Assembly: GCA_964355975.1 (NCBI GenBank)
Contig: CAYHFW010000002.1
Location: 124,001 to 188,000 of the forward strand
Direction: 5' to 3'
DNA: 64,000 nucleotides
DNA from: F1-60-MAGs104 sp964355975
GTDB taxonomy: Bacteria > Planctomycetota > Phycisphaerae > Phycisphaerales > SM1A02
Each line of letters starts with the position of its first letter. Positions within the stretch are counted from its first letter, which is position 1. Of this stretch, positions 26,427-35,737 are shown piece after piece. The position numbers were made by a program, and so were the translations under genes. A model generated the notes under the pieces. That model was not told the origin of the DNA. It did no database searches and was given only the letters and a program-made list of their open reading frames with translations.

Positions 26427-27635
26427 ATGAGCGCTCAGCGAGGCATTTCAGCTTCGCAAGAGTTGCCGAGGGCACACGATCGGTACTGGCTTGATCTCGC
26501 GGCGCGCCTCGCTCTTCGCGGGCATGGTGGAGCAGAACCAAACCCGATGGTGGGTTGTGCACTTGTCGACGCAGAAGGCATCCTCGTGGGCTGGGGATTT
26601 CACGCGCGCTGCGGTCAAGCACACGCCGAAGCGGCGGCGCTCAAACGTGCCGGCGCGCGCGCGCGCGGAGCGACGGCATACGTCTCGCTCGAACCCTGCG
26701 CGCATCACGGCGCGACTCCCCCTTGCGCACTCGCGCTGATCAATGCAGGCGTCGCACGCGTTGTCTATGCAGTGGCCGATCCACATCTGCTCGCTGCTGG
26801 CGGCGCGGCATTGCTGCGATCTGCCGGAGTCGCAGTCGAGCAGATCGAACACAGAGGATGCGCTCGCGTGAGTGCCCCGTTCGTCACGCGCATCACCAAG
26901 CAGCGTCCGTGGATCATCGCGAAGTGGGCGCAGACAATCGATGGGCGCACAGCGACACGTGCTGGCGATAGTCGATGGATCAGCGGTCCCGTGAGTCGCG
27001 CGATGGTGCACCGCGAACGCGCGCGCGTTGACGCAGTGATGGTCGGCATTGGAACGGTGCTCGCGGACGATGCGCATCTCTTGCCGCGATTGGGTCATTC
27101 TGGAATTGCCAGAAGAATTCCGCTGCGCGTCATTGTCGATCCACGGCTCGTCGTACCCACAGATGCACGGGTCATTCAGACAAGCAATGCGGGAGCAGTC
27201 ATGATTCTTGCGCTGTCGACTGCCATTGAGCGACTCCACACCGATCGGCGCAAAGCATTTTCGGATGCGGGCATCACGCTCGAACCGCTGCACGAACCTG
27301 ATGCGACTCAGGCGCATCGTTCTTTTCGCGGACTCCCCACTGGTGCACTGCAAGCTGCGATGCGCATGCTCTTCGCCCGCAAGGTTTCAACTGTGCTTGT
27401 CGAAGGTGGAGCGGGACTGTTGGGCGCTCTCTTTCACGAAGACCTCATTGATGATGCGTGGTGTTTCACCGCGCCACTCGTGATCGCCGATGGATCTGGG
27501 TCTCCCGTCGCAACTGGTCCTGGGTGTGGCCTGATGATCGACGCGAACAAGTTCGAACTGCTCGACGCGCGCCGTCGCGGCAGTGATTCGATGACGCTCT
27601 GGCGGCGACTTCACTCGTGCGTTTCGCCCGCGTAG
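26427..27635 (+). CDS. ribD: Riboflavin biosynthesis deaminase/reductase
   Basis: 402 residues. A bifunctional enzyme: pyrimidine deaminase (about 15-155) and 5-amino-6-(5-phosphoribosylamino)uracil reductase (about 165-395), catalysing two successive riboflavin steps. Seen: the zinc site AHAEAAAL with PCAHHGATPPC, the EPNPMVG(C) start, then the reductase landmarks IIAKWAQTIDGRTATRAGDSRWI, VMVGIGTVLADD and TVLVEGGAGLLGAL. It starts 22 bases after fusA and may share its transcript. The 3' end overlaps the convergent DUF4340 gene by 25 bases, so no terminator fits between them. Confidence 0.95.
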   Translation: MSAQRGISASQELPRAHDRYWLDLAARLALRGHGGAEPNPMVGCALVDAEGILVGWGFHARCGQAHAEAAALKRAGARARGATAYVSLEPCAHHGATPPCALALINAGVARVVYAVADPHLLAAGGAALLRSAGVAVEQIEHRGCARVSAPFVTRITKQRPWIIAKWAQTIDGRTATRAGDSRWISGPVSRAMVHRERARVDAVMVGIGTVLADDAHLLPRLGHSGIARRIPLRVIVDPRLVVPTDARVIQTSNAGAVMILALSTAIERLHTDRRKAFSDAGITLEPLHEPDATQAHRSFRGLPTGALQAAMRMLFARKVSTVLVEGGAGLLGALFHEDLIDDAWCFTAPLVIADGSGSPVATGPGCGLMIDANKFELLDARRRGSDSMTLWRRLHSCVSPA

Positions 27636-29014
27636 TGATCGGCATCGAGTCGCAAGTCAATCGCTGCGGGGAAGATTCGCAGCACTCCAGATTCATCGTC
27701 GATTCCAAACCGCCCACCATCGCGCTCGCGCGAGAGCGTGAGCACGACAAGGTCGCGCCCGTCGAATGACTCGAGCACAATCTTGCCAATCACGAGGTCA
27801 GCGGGAGCGGGGCGCAGCAAAATGTCAGTCGCGCGGTTCTCGCAGAGTTTCGTGAGCAGCGCGCTGACCTTTGCACTCGATGCACTGCGCACCGCAGCGC
27901 TTGAAGCGATGCTCCACTCCCCTGCCACGCGTTCGATTCGCGAAGGCTCAGATTGAGTCGGTTCAATGCGAATAGCGCGGATATCTGATGGGCGCACTCC
28001 GCTCGCAGTTGGATCGATCATCAGCAATGATGGTGGAATTGCTGCGGCCACGACCGTGCCATCGATCTCGATGATTGCTTGAGGATGCGCCGAAAGTCGC
28101 GCGAAGTGCTCCTGCGCACCACTTCGAATAGGCGAACCGATCTCGAGTCGCTCGATCAATGGCTCGGCAACGACCGATCCATCGCTTTGCGTGCGACGTG
28201 TACTGGCGTGAATCGCGAGTGACGCTGCGGGGGCAGTGAGCCCAAAGGCCATGAGATCGCTTGGCATGTCTGCGACGAATCCGCTCGCATGTGCTCGTGC
28301 GAGCGCCTCGAGCCATCGCTCGACCGCTGCGCGATCTGCGCGTGTGCGAATCGGCGAGAGCACCATCCACCTCGACCCCTCACGCGCAACTTCAAGTCGC
28401 TGCGCCTTTCCATCGCGGTCGAGGCTCTCGCAGACGATTCGATCGCAGTCAATGTCGGCGCGCGAAAAGAGTTGGGTTTGACGCCACCCTGCAAGATCGC
28501 GGGAGAGCACCAAGTCATGCAGCGTCGCGGGAGCGAGCCGCGGACCAACCGCGCCTGCTGCGAGTTCGATCCATGCCTTTCCTGCTGGAAGTCTTGCACC
28601 GAGGCGGATGCGCGCCTCACCGTCCTTCCAAGAGAATGCAATCGTTGCAGCATCTTTGTCGAGCCCTGTCGCAGCACTGCTCGCGTCGGACTGAATCGCA
28701 ACCGATTGTGCAATCAGGGCGTGTGCAGCAGCGATGAGTTGGAGCGGCCCATCTGCATCAAGTGGGAACACAAACGGCGTGATCTGTGACCACTGCCCCG
28801 CAGTGCGTGTGAACGTCAGCGGTGGGCCGTCCCCTGCAACAATCTCGATGCGATCGATCTCATTCCACGCCACCGAGCCCTCTGGAAAGACCGGCATGAA
28901 TCCAGCGGCGATGCGATCGGCACGCGCATCGATTGAGACATTCCAGAGCGACCACGCACAGAACCAGAGCGCCAGCGCCGCCATCCAAAGGCCCAAGGTC
29001 ATTCGCCAGTTCAT
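27611..29014 (-). CDS. DUF4340-type membrane-anchored protein of the Gld-like ABC operon
   Basis: 467 residues. One N-terminal membrane helix (about 5-22, MTLGLWMAALALWFCAWSL) is followed by a large extracytoplasmic region with repeated short beta/alpha units typical of DUF4340. Visible landmarks include GSVAWNEIDRIEIVAG, DDGPPLTF-like context, WMVLSPIRTRADRAAVERWL and SDIRAIRIEPTQ. The last gene of a three-gene minus-strand operon, overlapping the GldFG-like gene by four bases (29011-29014). Proteins of this family regularly accompany GldA/F/G-like transporters in planctomycetes and other phyla, but their biochemical role is unknown. The 3' end overlaps ribD. Confidence 0.85.
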   Translation of the reverse strand: MNWRMTLGLWMAALALWFCAWSLWNVSIDARADRIAAGFMPVFPEGSVAWNEIDRIEIVAGDGPPLTFTRTAGQWSQITPFVFPLDADGPLQLIAAAHALIAQSVAIQSDASSAATGLDKDAATIAFSWKDGEARIRLGARLPAGKAWIELAAGAVGPRLAPATLHDLVLSRDLAGWRQTQLFSRADIDCDRIVCESLDRDGKAQRLEVAREGSRWMVLSPIRTRADRAAVERWLEALARAHASGFVADMPSDLMAFGLTAPAASLAIHASTRRTQSDGSVVAEPLIERLEIGSPIRSGAQEHFARLSAHPQAIIEIDGTVVAAAIPPSLLMIDPTASGVRPSDIRAIRIEPTQSEPSRIERVAGEWSIASSAAVRSASSAKVSALLTKLCENRATDILLRPAPADLVIGKIVLESFDGRDLVVLTLSRERDGGRFGIDDESGVLRIFPAAIDLRLDADHYAGETHE

Positions 29015-31770
29015 GGGCGCCCCCTCCAGAGAGTGATGGCCAGCGCGATCAGAAGCGAAATCACAGGGACTCCAAGCGCAAGCCCCGCGGTGATCTGAAG
29101 GCGCTGCGCGACCGAAACATGTGCGATGCGCGGCGCTTCACCCCCGCTGCCGAGATCTCCAATGCGATGATCGAGTCCCGCTAGCCAGAGTGCGCCATTG
29201 ACCGCGAATTCTCGATTTCCTGGATTGAGGAGCACCGCATTGGGACTGAGAGGTCGAAGCGCATCGACGGTTGCGGTGAGCATCCAACTGGGCGATCCCA
29301 CAACAATCGCACGCAGCACCTCGTTCTCGAGAGAACGCCTGCTCGTGCCAACTGCAACACTGACATCCGCGGGCATCGATTTTGCAGACTTTGCATCTGG
29401 CGTGCGGCGACGCCAATCGCGTTCAATCGAGCGCCCCGCGCGCGGTTGCGCGACGAGCAGGCTCTCGCCAGTTGCCGCAGGCTGAGTCTCGGCCGAGAGT
29501 GTCACTGGAACCGCAACTGGAAATCCAACGCGTTGCTCGCCGAGCGCCGCCGTGGGCCATCCCCCAGCGTCGCTCGCGACGAGTTCGATTCGTGTGCGCC
29601 GCTCAGTTCGTCCCTCGGCCACTGGCACATCTTCGACGATGACTCCATCGGTCGTTGCGCGCGCGCCGAGTGTTGCGGCAATCTCTGCCCACGGATCACT
29701 TCGCCCCGCGAGCGGCCGCACGCTTGGACTCAGCGAGAGAAAGAGCGCGCTCTCGCTCTTGACGAGATTCGAGACGGCCTCGAGCAGCGCTCGTTCGCGC
29801 GCATCGGCTTCGATCGATATCGCCCTCAGCGGAATGATCATCCACACAGCATCCTTGGGAGCGATCGGCTTGGGATCAACGGTCACTCGCCACTCACGCA
29901 CCTCGATGCGCGCAGCACGCAGCGCATCTGAGAGTGCCGCGCAATCGCTGCCATCTGCCGACGCATCGAGCAGCGATCGCTCTTCTGCATGCACGAGGAT
30001 GACCTGCGGACTCTTCGCATCCATGATGCTGCGGATCGCCGCGCTCACGAGTTGCTCGATTCGAAACCTGCGGTCGAAACGCACAGTTTGCCCTTCGTCG
30101 CCGCTTCCGACCGTCATCTCCTGATCTGAAATCACTGCAATTCCTGTTGGAGATTCGACGACGATTGCCCCGCCTTGCGCGAGGGCGATCGAGAGTTGCG
30201 AGAGTCGATCGGTCGGGAGTGCATCGAGCGCATCGGCGCTTCGAAGCAGGCCCCGGGCGCGCGCACCGAGTTCTGGGCGCACCGCCCGCGCGAAGTCGCG
30301 CAGACTTTCGGGGGCGTGTTCGTCGAGCGCGCGGCTCGCAAGCCAACTCGACAAGCTTCCGAATTGAAGCGCCCAATCGCGGTGATTCTGCGCAAGAATC
30401 ACGGCCGCCTCGCCATCACAGGGCAACGCGCGATCAGATCGATCGCTGCGCAATGCGGTGATCGAATCGGCGAGCAGCGGTCCGCCAGTTGCGAGCGCCC
30501 TGAGCGCACCGAGCGATTGCTCGATTGGTGCGCGGTCGGGTGATTCGGCAGGCAACTGCTCGTACACGGTCGCGAGATCGCGCGCGCCGCGCGCCGCAAA
30601 CTCGCTCAACTGAGTGAGCTCGGCGAGCGCGTCGGCAATGCTCTCGCGCACCGCTGCTGGATCGCCACGTCGCTCCTTGACGATGCGTGCGAGCCATGTT
30701 GCATACTGCGCGACGCCATCCGAATTTGTGGGATCGATCTTGTGCAAGAATTCAGAACGCGGTGCCGCGAGCGCCTGCACGACTTCATCAATCTGTGCGG
30801 CGATTGCGCGATCGAGTGCTCCTGCGGGGGCGATCCAAGTCATCTGCCAGCCCGCGGGCAATTGCTCGATGATGCGGGCAGTCTGCGAAGTGACCACCCA
30901 CTGCCGCGACTTGGTTGCATCGATTGCATGACGACTGACTGGCGCGTGGGCAAGCGCTGCAACGCCGCTTGCGACCGCGAATGCACCGATGACTGCGAGC
31001 GTGACGCGCAGTCGCACACCGACGGCTCTTCGGCTGCTTGCGCGTTCTGCCTCAGACGATTGCACCGCACATGCTGCAATCAAGAATGCGCCGGTCACGC
31101 TTGCGAAATACGCGATGTTTGAACTGTCGAACGAGCCATCCAAGAACCCTTCGAGTCGTCGAATCGGATCTGCAGCGAAGAGAAGGTCAGCCTGCGAACT
31201 CGCGAGCAAGGGTGCGATTGACCGAATCGCGATGAGCACGATCAACCACGAGAACAACGCCGCGAGGTAGGCGACGGCTGAACTCAGCACGAGTGACCCA
31301 AAGAAAATGCCCGATGCGAGATACATCGATCCCGCGAGCAACACCCCCGCCGATGCGCACAACGCTTGGGCGGAATCCGGTCGCGCAAGCGTTTCGAGCA
31401 CTGCATATGGACCGCCGAGCCCAACGGCTGTGATGACGAGCAACGCAAACATTCCTGCGGCGTAGCGACCAAACACCATCGATGCGACCGATGCGGGACT
31501 CGTCGCGAGCACCTCCCAGAAACCGCTGCGGCGTTCTTCTGTCGTTGGACGCAGCGAGAGTGCAGGCGCGGTCAACAGCATTGCCCATCCGGCAGCCGCC
31601 GCAACTGTTCGCAACTCTGCGGGGGCACCAGGAACGATGACTGCGATTCCACTGATCACACCCGTCGCGAACGCGAAGATCGCAAGCGCTCCCCAGACGG
31701 TTGGGGTGTAAAAGAGCGCCGCGCACTCGCGCCGCGCAATCGTGCCGATGTCTGCGAGTGCGCCGCTCAT
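29011..31770 (-). CDS. Fused ABC-2 permease / GldG-like auxiliary protein
   Basis: 919 residues. The N-terminal about 265 residues form an ABC-2 type permease with about six membrane helices (TVWGALAIFAFATGVISGI, GMFALLVITAVGLGGPYAV, YLAALFSWLIVLIAIRSI). After another membrane helix (about 255-275, VTLAVIGAFAVASGVAALA) comes a large extracytoplasmic GldG/IFT-like region (about 280-870) with VARGAxDLATVYEQLP-type helices, VESPTGIAVISDQEM and SALFLSLSPSVRPL. A last membrane helix lies near the C-terminus (ITAGLALGVPVISLLIALAI). In Bacteroidota GldF and GldG are separate proteins; here they are one polypeptide. It overlaps both partner genes by four bases, so all three are coupled. The cargo is unknown. 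Confidence 0.86.
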   Translation of the reverse strand: MSGALADIGTIARRECAALFYTPTVWGALAIFAFATGVISGIAVIVPGAPAELRTVAAAAGWAMLLTAPALSLRPTTEERRSGFWEVLATSPASVASMVFGRYAAGMFALLVITAVGLGGPYAVLETLARPDSAQALCASAGVLLAGSMYLASGIFFGSLVLSSAVAYLAALFSWLIVLIAIRSIAPLLASSQADLLFAADPIRRLEGFLDGSFDSSNIAYFASVTGAFLIAACAVQSSEAERASSRRAVGVRLRVTLAVIGAFAVASGVAALAHAPVSRHAIDATKSRQWVVTSQTARIIEQLPAGWQMTWIAPAGALDRAIAAQIDEVVQALAAPRSEFLHKIDPTNSDGVAQYATWLARIVKERRGDPAAVRESIADALAELTQLSEFAARGARDLATVYEQLPAESPDRAPIEQSLGALRALATGGPLLADSITALRSDRSDRALPCDGEAAVILAQNHRDWALQFGSLSSWLASRALDEHAPESLRDFARAVRPELGARARGLLRSADALDALPTDRLSQLSIALAQGGAIVVESPTGIAVISDQEMTVGSGDEGQTVRFDRRFRIEQLVSAAIRSIMDAKSPQVILVHAEERSLLDASADGSDCAALSDALRAARIEVREWRVTVDPKPIAPKDAVWMIIPLRAISIEADARERALLEAVSNLVKSESALFLSLSPSVRPLAGRSDPWAEIAATLGARATTDGVIVEDVPVAEGRTERRTRIELVASDAGGWPTAALGEQRVGFPVAVPVTLSAETQPAATGESLLVAQPRAGRSIERDWRRRTPDAKSAKSMPADVSVAVGTSRRSLENEVLRAIVVGSPSWMLTATVDALRPLSPNAVLLNPGNREFAVNGALWLAGLDHRIGDLGSGGEAPRIAHVSVAQRLQITAGLALGVPVISLLIALAITLWRGRP

Positions 31771-32714
31771 CGCGCCGCTCCATCGCGCCGCTCGTCGATG
31801 AGCCGTGCGAAGATCTCTTCGAGCGGAGGATGCATCTCTTCGAATCGGCGAACGACTCCACCCGCGACGTAAATCGCTTGCCCAACTGCAGACCAGAGTC
31901 CGACGCGCGCAGCTGCGTCCGCTTCGAGATCAATCCGCGTCCATCCGTCGGCAATTGACCGCGACTGAACTGCGACGACACCGAGAATCGATCGCAAGGT
32001 GGTCGGATCGAAATGAGTCGCCTCGATCTCTATTCGCACTGCGACAGCCCCCTGTTGGCGCAATTCAATCGCGCTTCCGCTCGCGACCAACTTGCCTCGT
32101 CCAATCAGCACGAGGTGGTCGCAGGTTGCCTCAACTTCAGCAAGGTTGTGGCTCGAAAAGAGCACCGTGTGCTCTCCACGAAGTGAACGGATCAGCTCGC
32201 GAAAGGCGACGGCGGTCGTTGGATCGAGCCCAGTTCCAGGTTCATCGAGCACCACCACTGCGGGTGATGCAACGAGTGCTGCAGCGAGTCCTGCACGCTG
32301 GCGAAATCCACGGCTCAGCGCGCTGAGCAGTTTTCGCCGCACTTCGCTCAGTCCACAGCGTTCGATCACCCGATCGATCGCGGCGCGACGTGCTGTGCGC
32401 GGCACCCCCCACAATGCGCAACGAAACTGCAGGTACTCACGCACAGTGAGTTCGCTCGGCAGTGGATTGGTTTCGGGCAAGTAGCCGAGTTGTTGCCGGG
32501 CGAGACGCGAATTCTTGGTGATGTTCACTCCCGCAATCGAGATCGATCCCCGAGTCGGTTCGATCGCGCCTGTCATCATTCGAATCGTTGTCGTCTTGCC
32601 TGCTCCGTTTGGACCAAGAAATCCGCAGACCGACCCCGTCGCAACAGTGAACGAAAGATCAGAGACCGCAGTGAATGATCCGAACTCTTTGTGGGCGCTT
32701 TCGACGACGATCAT
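31767..32714 (-). CDS. ABC transporter ATP-binding protein (GldA-like)
   Basis: 315 residues from ATG 32714 (MIVVESAHKEFGSF); the open frame continues further but is antisense to the divergent sensor gene. Seen: Walker A GPNGAGKTTTIRMM, Q-loop region LGYLPETNPLP, signature LSRGFRQRAGLAAAL (LSxGxxQR form), Walker B VVVLDEPGTGLDP, and the switch His in LFSSHNLAEVE. The C-terminal 80 residues are an accessory domain as in Gld/Nos-type exporters. First gene of the ABC/Gld-like operon, overlapping the permease fusion gene by four bases. It would power the membrane fusion protein from the cytosolic side. Confidence 0.93.
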   Translation of the reverse strand: MIVVESAHKEFGSFTAVSDLSFTVATGSVCGFLGPNGAGKTTTIRMMTGAIEPTRGSISIAGVNITKNSRLARQQLGYLPETNPLPSELTVREYLQFRCALWGVPRTARRAAIDRVIERCGLSEVRRKLLSALSRGFRQRAGLAAALVASPAVVVLDEPGTGLDPTTAVAFRELIRSLRGEHTVLFSSHNLAEVEATCDHLVLIGRGKLVASGSAIELRQQGAVAVRIEIEATHFDPTTLRSILGVVAVQSRSIADGWTRIDLEADAAARVGLWSAVGQAIYVAGGVVRRFEEMHPPLEEIFARLIDERRDGAAR

Positions 32715-32757
32715 GGGCAGAATGGCGAGTGTAAGCGACCGTACACTGAGTCGACCC

Positions 32758-34221
32758 ATGGTTGATTCCGCGCCGCAGGCAGTTCGCTCAGAGACCAATG
32801 ACTTCTTTGCACATGTTGGTGCAGGCGCTGGCGTCGTCGACGCGACCGGCGAAGTCGTTTGGATGAACGCGCGAATGGCCGAGCACTCGCCAGAGACGCT
32901 GCGCCACTTCACAAAGCTCTGTGCTGAGGCGGCCGCGCACTTCACGAAAGACCCCACTGCGCACATCCGCAAGCGATTTGCGTCGGGCAATCTCTTCTTC
33001 GAGTTGATGATTTCGATGGCGCCAGCGCAGCGTGCGACGGGAATTCTCTTTGATGTGACAGCGCGCACCCGCCTCACTGAGCGGCTCGACGGTGTCGACC
33101 AAGCGGGTGCTGATTTGCTCGATCTCGATGCGCAAATCGTGAATCCGCTCAATGTTGCCGAACGCCTCGCGCTGCTCGAAGGCAAGATCTCAAACACGAT
33201 GCGCCTGCTCTTCGCGGATCATCCATTTGAGGTTCGACTTCGCAACCGAAAGACCGAGCAACTCGAACTTGTCATGGGTCACGGGATCGAACCATTACGC
33301 ATCGGTGAGTCGATCTATGCACGGAGCGTTGGCAATGGGATCTCTGGCCTCGTCGCGTCCACGGGCGAGAGCTACATCGGGCGTGCGCTCGATCAAGATC
33401 CGCACTATCTGCCTGGGCTTCCTGGAGCGCGTTCGAGTTTGACCGTTCCGCTGTTGCTTCGCGATCGCGTCATCGGCGTCGTCAACGTCGAGTCACTGAA
33501 AGCCGATGCATTCTGCGACGAAGACCGAATGGCCCTTGAGACCTTCGGCCGTTACGAAGCGATGGCTCTCAACATTCTCGACATGCTGATCGTCGAGCGG
33601 TCAACGACAAGTGCGCGTGTCTCAGAGACATTGCGTGATGAATTGACCGCACCGCAGCAGCGGCTGCGCGATGCGACGCACGAACTCGCAGTCGGAAAAC
33701 TCGGCGCGTACGAATCGCTCGAAAGTGCGCTCGAGATGCTCTCGGCGCGCATCCGCGGCGCGACGGCTGGCCCACAGTCCGTTCTCGGAATCGACCGACT
33801 TCCACGCGATCGAAGTCTCGACCCCTACATCTCTGGAAAGCGAATACTCGTCGCCGACGACGATGCGCAAGTGCGTGAGACGATCCAGTGGCTGCTGCAG
33901 GAAGCGGGCGGACTCGTAGAGAATCGCGCGGATGGCGGCGCTGCGCTCGAACTCATTCGCCGCTGTGCGGAAGAGAAACGTCCCTTCGACCTTGTGATCT
34001 CAGATGTGCGCATGCCAGACCGAAACGGGTATGACGTCTATCGCGGCACACGTGACTCTTCGCCGCAGACAGCCTTTCTGATGATGACAGGATTCGGCTA
34101 CGACCCCAACCACTCGATCGTGCGTTCAACGCAAGATGGACTGAGTCACTTTCTCTTCAAGCCCTTTCAGGCGCAGGTGCTGCTCGAAGAAGTTCGCAAA
34201 GCCCTCGGCGCCCCCGCATAA
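32758..34221 (+). CDS. PAS-like/GAF sensor protein with C-terminal response-regulator domain
   Basis: 487 residues from ATG 32758. An in-frame ATG at 32713 would overlap the divergent ABC gene. Order: a PAS-like N-terminus (about 10-105, GVVDATGEVVWMNARMAEH); a GAF domain (about 135-285, GISGLVASTGESYIGRALDQD, SSLTVPLLLRDRVIGVVNV); a helical linker (about 285-360) that resembles a histidine-kinase dimerisation helix without an obvious HExxxP phosphoacceptor site; and a receiver domain (about 365-485) with RILVADDDAQVRE, the phospho-acceptor Asp in LVISDVRMPDRNGYD and the conserved Lys in LFKPFQ. No DNA-binding or kinase catalytic domain is present, so it probably relays a signal by protein contact. 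Confidence 0.87.
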   Translation: MVDSAPQAVRSETNDFFAHVGAGAGVVDATGEVVWMNARMAEHSPETLRHFTKLCAEAAAHFTKDPTAHIRKRFASGNLFFELMISMAPAQRATGILFDVTARTRLTERLDGVDQAGADLLDLDAQIVNPLNVAERLALLEGKISNTMRLLFADHPFEVRLRNRKTEQLELVMGHGIEPLRIGESIYARSVGNGISGLVASTGESYIGRALDQDPHYLPGLPGARSSLTVPLLLRDRVIGVVNVESLKADAFCDEDRMALETFGRYEAMALNILDMLIVERSTTSARVSETLRDELTAPQQRLRDATHELAVGKLGAYESLESALEMLSARIRGATAGPQSVLGIDRLPRDRSLDPYISGKRILVADDDAQVRETIQWLLQEAGGLVENRADGGAALELIRRCAEEKRPFDLVISDVRMPDRNGYDVYRGTRDSSPQTAFLMMTGFGYDPNHSIVRSTQDGLSHFLFKPFQAQVLLEEVRKALGAPA

Positions 34222-34232
34222 TCGAGGCGATA

Positions 34233-35240
34233 TCACACGCGCGCGCGTGCCGCCAACACCCGCGGATGACCCTCGAGATCGTGCAAGACTTTGACGTCGT
34301 CGAGCTGCGCTTCGCGCGCAAGTGCCATCGCAGACTCCCCCTGACTTGAACTGATTTCGACGAGCAGCGATCCGCCTGGTTTGAGCCATGTGGAAGCGGA
34401 CGCGACGATTCGCCGCACGAAGTCGAGTCCATCCGATCCTCCTCGCAGCGCGGATGAGGGTTCATAGTCGCGCACGTTTCTCGGCACCTCATCCCATTCT
34501 GCATCACTGATGTAAGGCGGATTTGCGCAGATGAGATCGAATGTGTGCTCAAGTGATCGGCCCACAAATGGCGCATCGAGATCTCCCACTTCGACGCGAA
34601 TGATCCCCCCGAACTTGTGCGCATCGACATTGCGCTGGGCAAGTGCGGCGGCAGCGGTCACGAATTCGGTTGCGAGAATCTCGAGCGGTCGGTGGGCAGA
34701 TTCGTCGCCGAGTGGGGTGGGTGATCCGCCTTGCCATGCGAGTTGGCGCCGTCCAGTGCGCGAGGCAGTGAGAGCACGCGCAATCGCAATCGCGATGCAA
34801 CCTGTCCCAGTGCAGAGATCGGCGATGCGCAGTGGATTCACCGAGGAGTCCCCATCGGGGTTCGAGTTCTGACTTGCGAGTGCGACCGCCCCATCGACTG
34901 CACGCAGCCGCTCGATCGCTTCACTCACGAGCGACTCGGTCGCAGGTCGTGGAATCAACGTCGCTGGTCCAACTTCGAGATCGCATCCAAAGAAACTCCA
35001 AGATCCAACGAGATATTGCACGGGTTCGTGTCGACCAGCCCGCTGCACAAGCGCGCGTAACTGTTCGAGTTCGGTGGTCGCCGCGACTCGTTCAACGTCC
35101 ATGAAGAGCCGCATTCGATCGCACTTCAACACATGGGCAATCAACAAATCGGCACAAACCATGGGCGATTCGACCCCGCGTGCTGTCAGATACTCCTTGA
35201 CCCATGCGCGGAGCCGGCGAACGGTCCATGTTTCTGCCAT
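34233..35240 (-). CDS. prmC: Peptide chain release factor N5-glutamine methyltransferase
   Basis: 335 residues. PrmC methylates the GGQ glutamine of release factors RF1 and RF2. Seen: the N-terminal helical domain (RRLRAWVKEYLTARGVESP, LLIAHVLKC), the linking motif PVQYLVGSWSFFGCDLEV with LIPRPATESLV, the SAM site IADLCTGTGCIAIAIARAL and the catalytic NPPYISDAEW. Compared with usual PrmC there is an insert of about 45 residues between the SAM-binding strand and the next (GRRQLAWQGGSPTPLGDES). It converges on the sensor/receiver gene, with 11 bases between stops. Confidence 0.95.
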   Translation of the reverse strand: MAETWTVRRLRAWVKEYLTARGVESPMVCADLLIAHVLKCDRMRLFMDVERVAATTELEQLRALVQRAGRHEPVQYLVGSWSFFGCDLEVGPATLIPRPATESLVSEAIERLRAVDGAVALASQNSNPDGDSSVNPLRIADLCTGTGCIAIAIARALTASRTGRRQLAWQGGSPTPLGDESAHRPLEILATEFVTAAAALAQRNVDAHKFGGIIRVEVGDLDAPFVGRSLEHTFDLICANPPYISDAEWDEVPRNVRDYEPSSALRGGSDGLDFVRRIVASASTWLKPGGSLLVEISSSQGESAMALAREAQLDDVKVLHDLEGHPRVLAARARV

Positions 35241-35287
35241 GACGCAATCCTAACGCGATCTGGGGTAGGCTCTCCCTCCGGCCTTTT

Positions 35288-35737
35288 ATGAACACAAACG
35301 ACTCACAACGCCTGCTTGAATCGATCGCCAACGACGCCACGATTCGCACTGCCTTCGCTGAAATCCGCGTCGATGGTTCACGATTGATCTGTGTTGCAAA
35401 GGATTCCGCCGCCCCCGCGCAGTACACACTTGAGGTCGTTGATGCGGGATGGCGCATCGCACTGACGACGGCCGATCGCTGGTTGAGTGAGTCGATCGAA
35501 TCGCAACTCGTCGAGTCGCGCGACTCGCTCGAAGAACTCTTCGAAGAAGAACTCAAAGATTTGGATTCCACAACCGCCGCACCAAACGTTCGTCACTTTC
35601 GCGACGAAGCCAAGCAATACGTCTTTGAGTGCACGCTTTCAATTGACATGCCCACTGCAGCGGTACGCACGCATTTCGCGGCATTCGAGTCGACGTTTCG
35701 CCAACTCGGCGATATGTCAGGGGCGGAGTCCGATTGA
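35288..35737 (+). CDS. Small acidic protein of unknown function (YbjN-like layout)
   Basis: 149 residues, acidic, with no signal peptide or membrane segment. The alternation of short beta strands with two helices (RIDVDG-type strands such as SRLICVAKD and YTLEVVDAGWRIALTT, a Glu-rich helix LVESRDSLEELFEEEL, then YVFECTLSIDMP and a final helix) is like YbjN/type III chaperone-fold proteins, but I do not see a decisive signature. The stop TGA overlaps the TTG start of the glycosyltransferase gene (TTGA at 35734-35737), so the two are translationally coupled. A partner or regulator of that enzyme is one possible reading. Confidence 0.75.
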   Translation: MNTNDSQRLLESIANDATIRTAFAEIRVDGSRLICVAKDSAAPAQYTLEVVDAGWRIALTTADRWLSESIESQLVESRDSLEELFEEELKDLDSTTAAPNVRHFRDEAKQYVFECTLSIDMPTAAVRTHFAAFESTFRQLGDMSGAESD

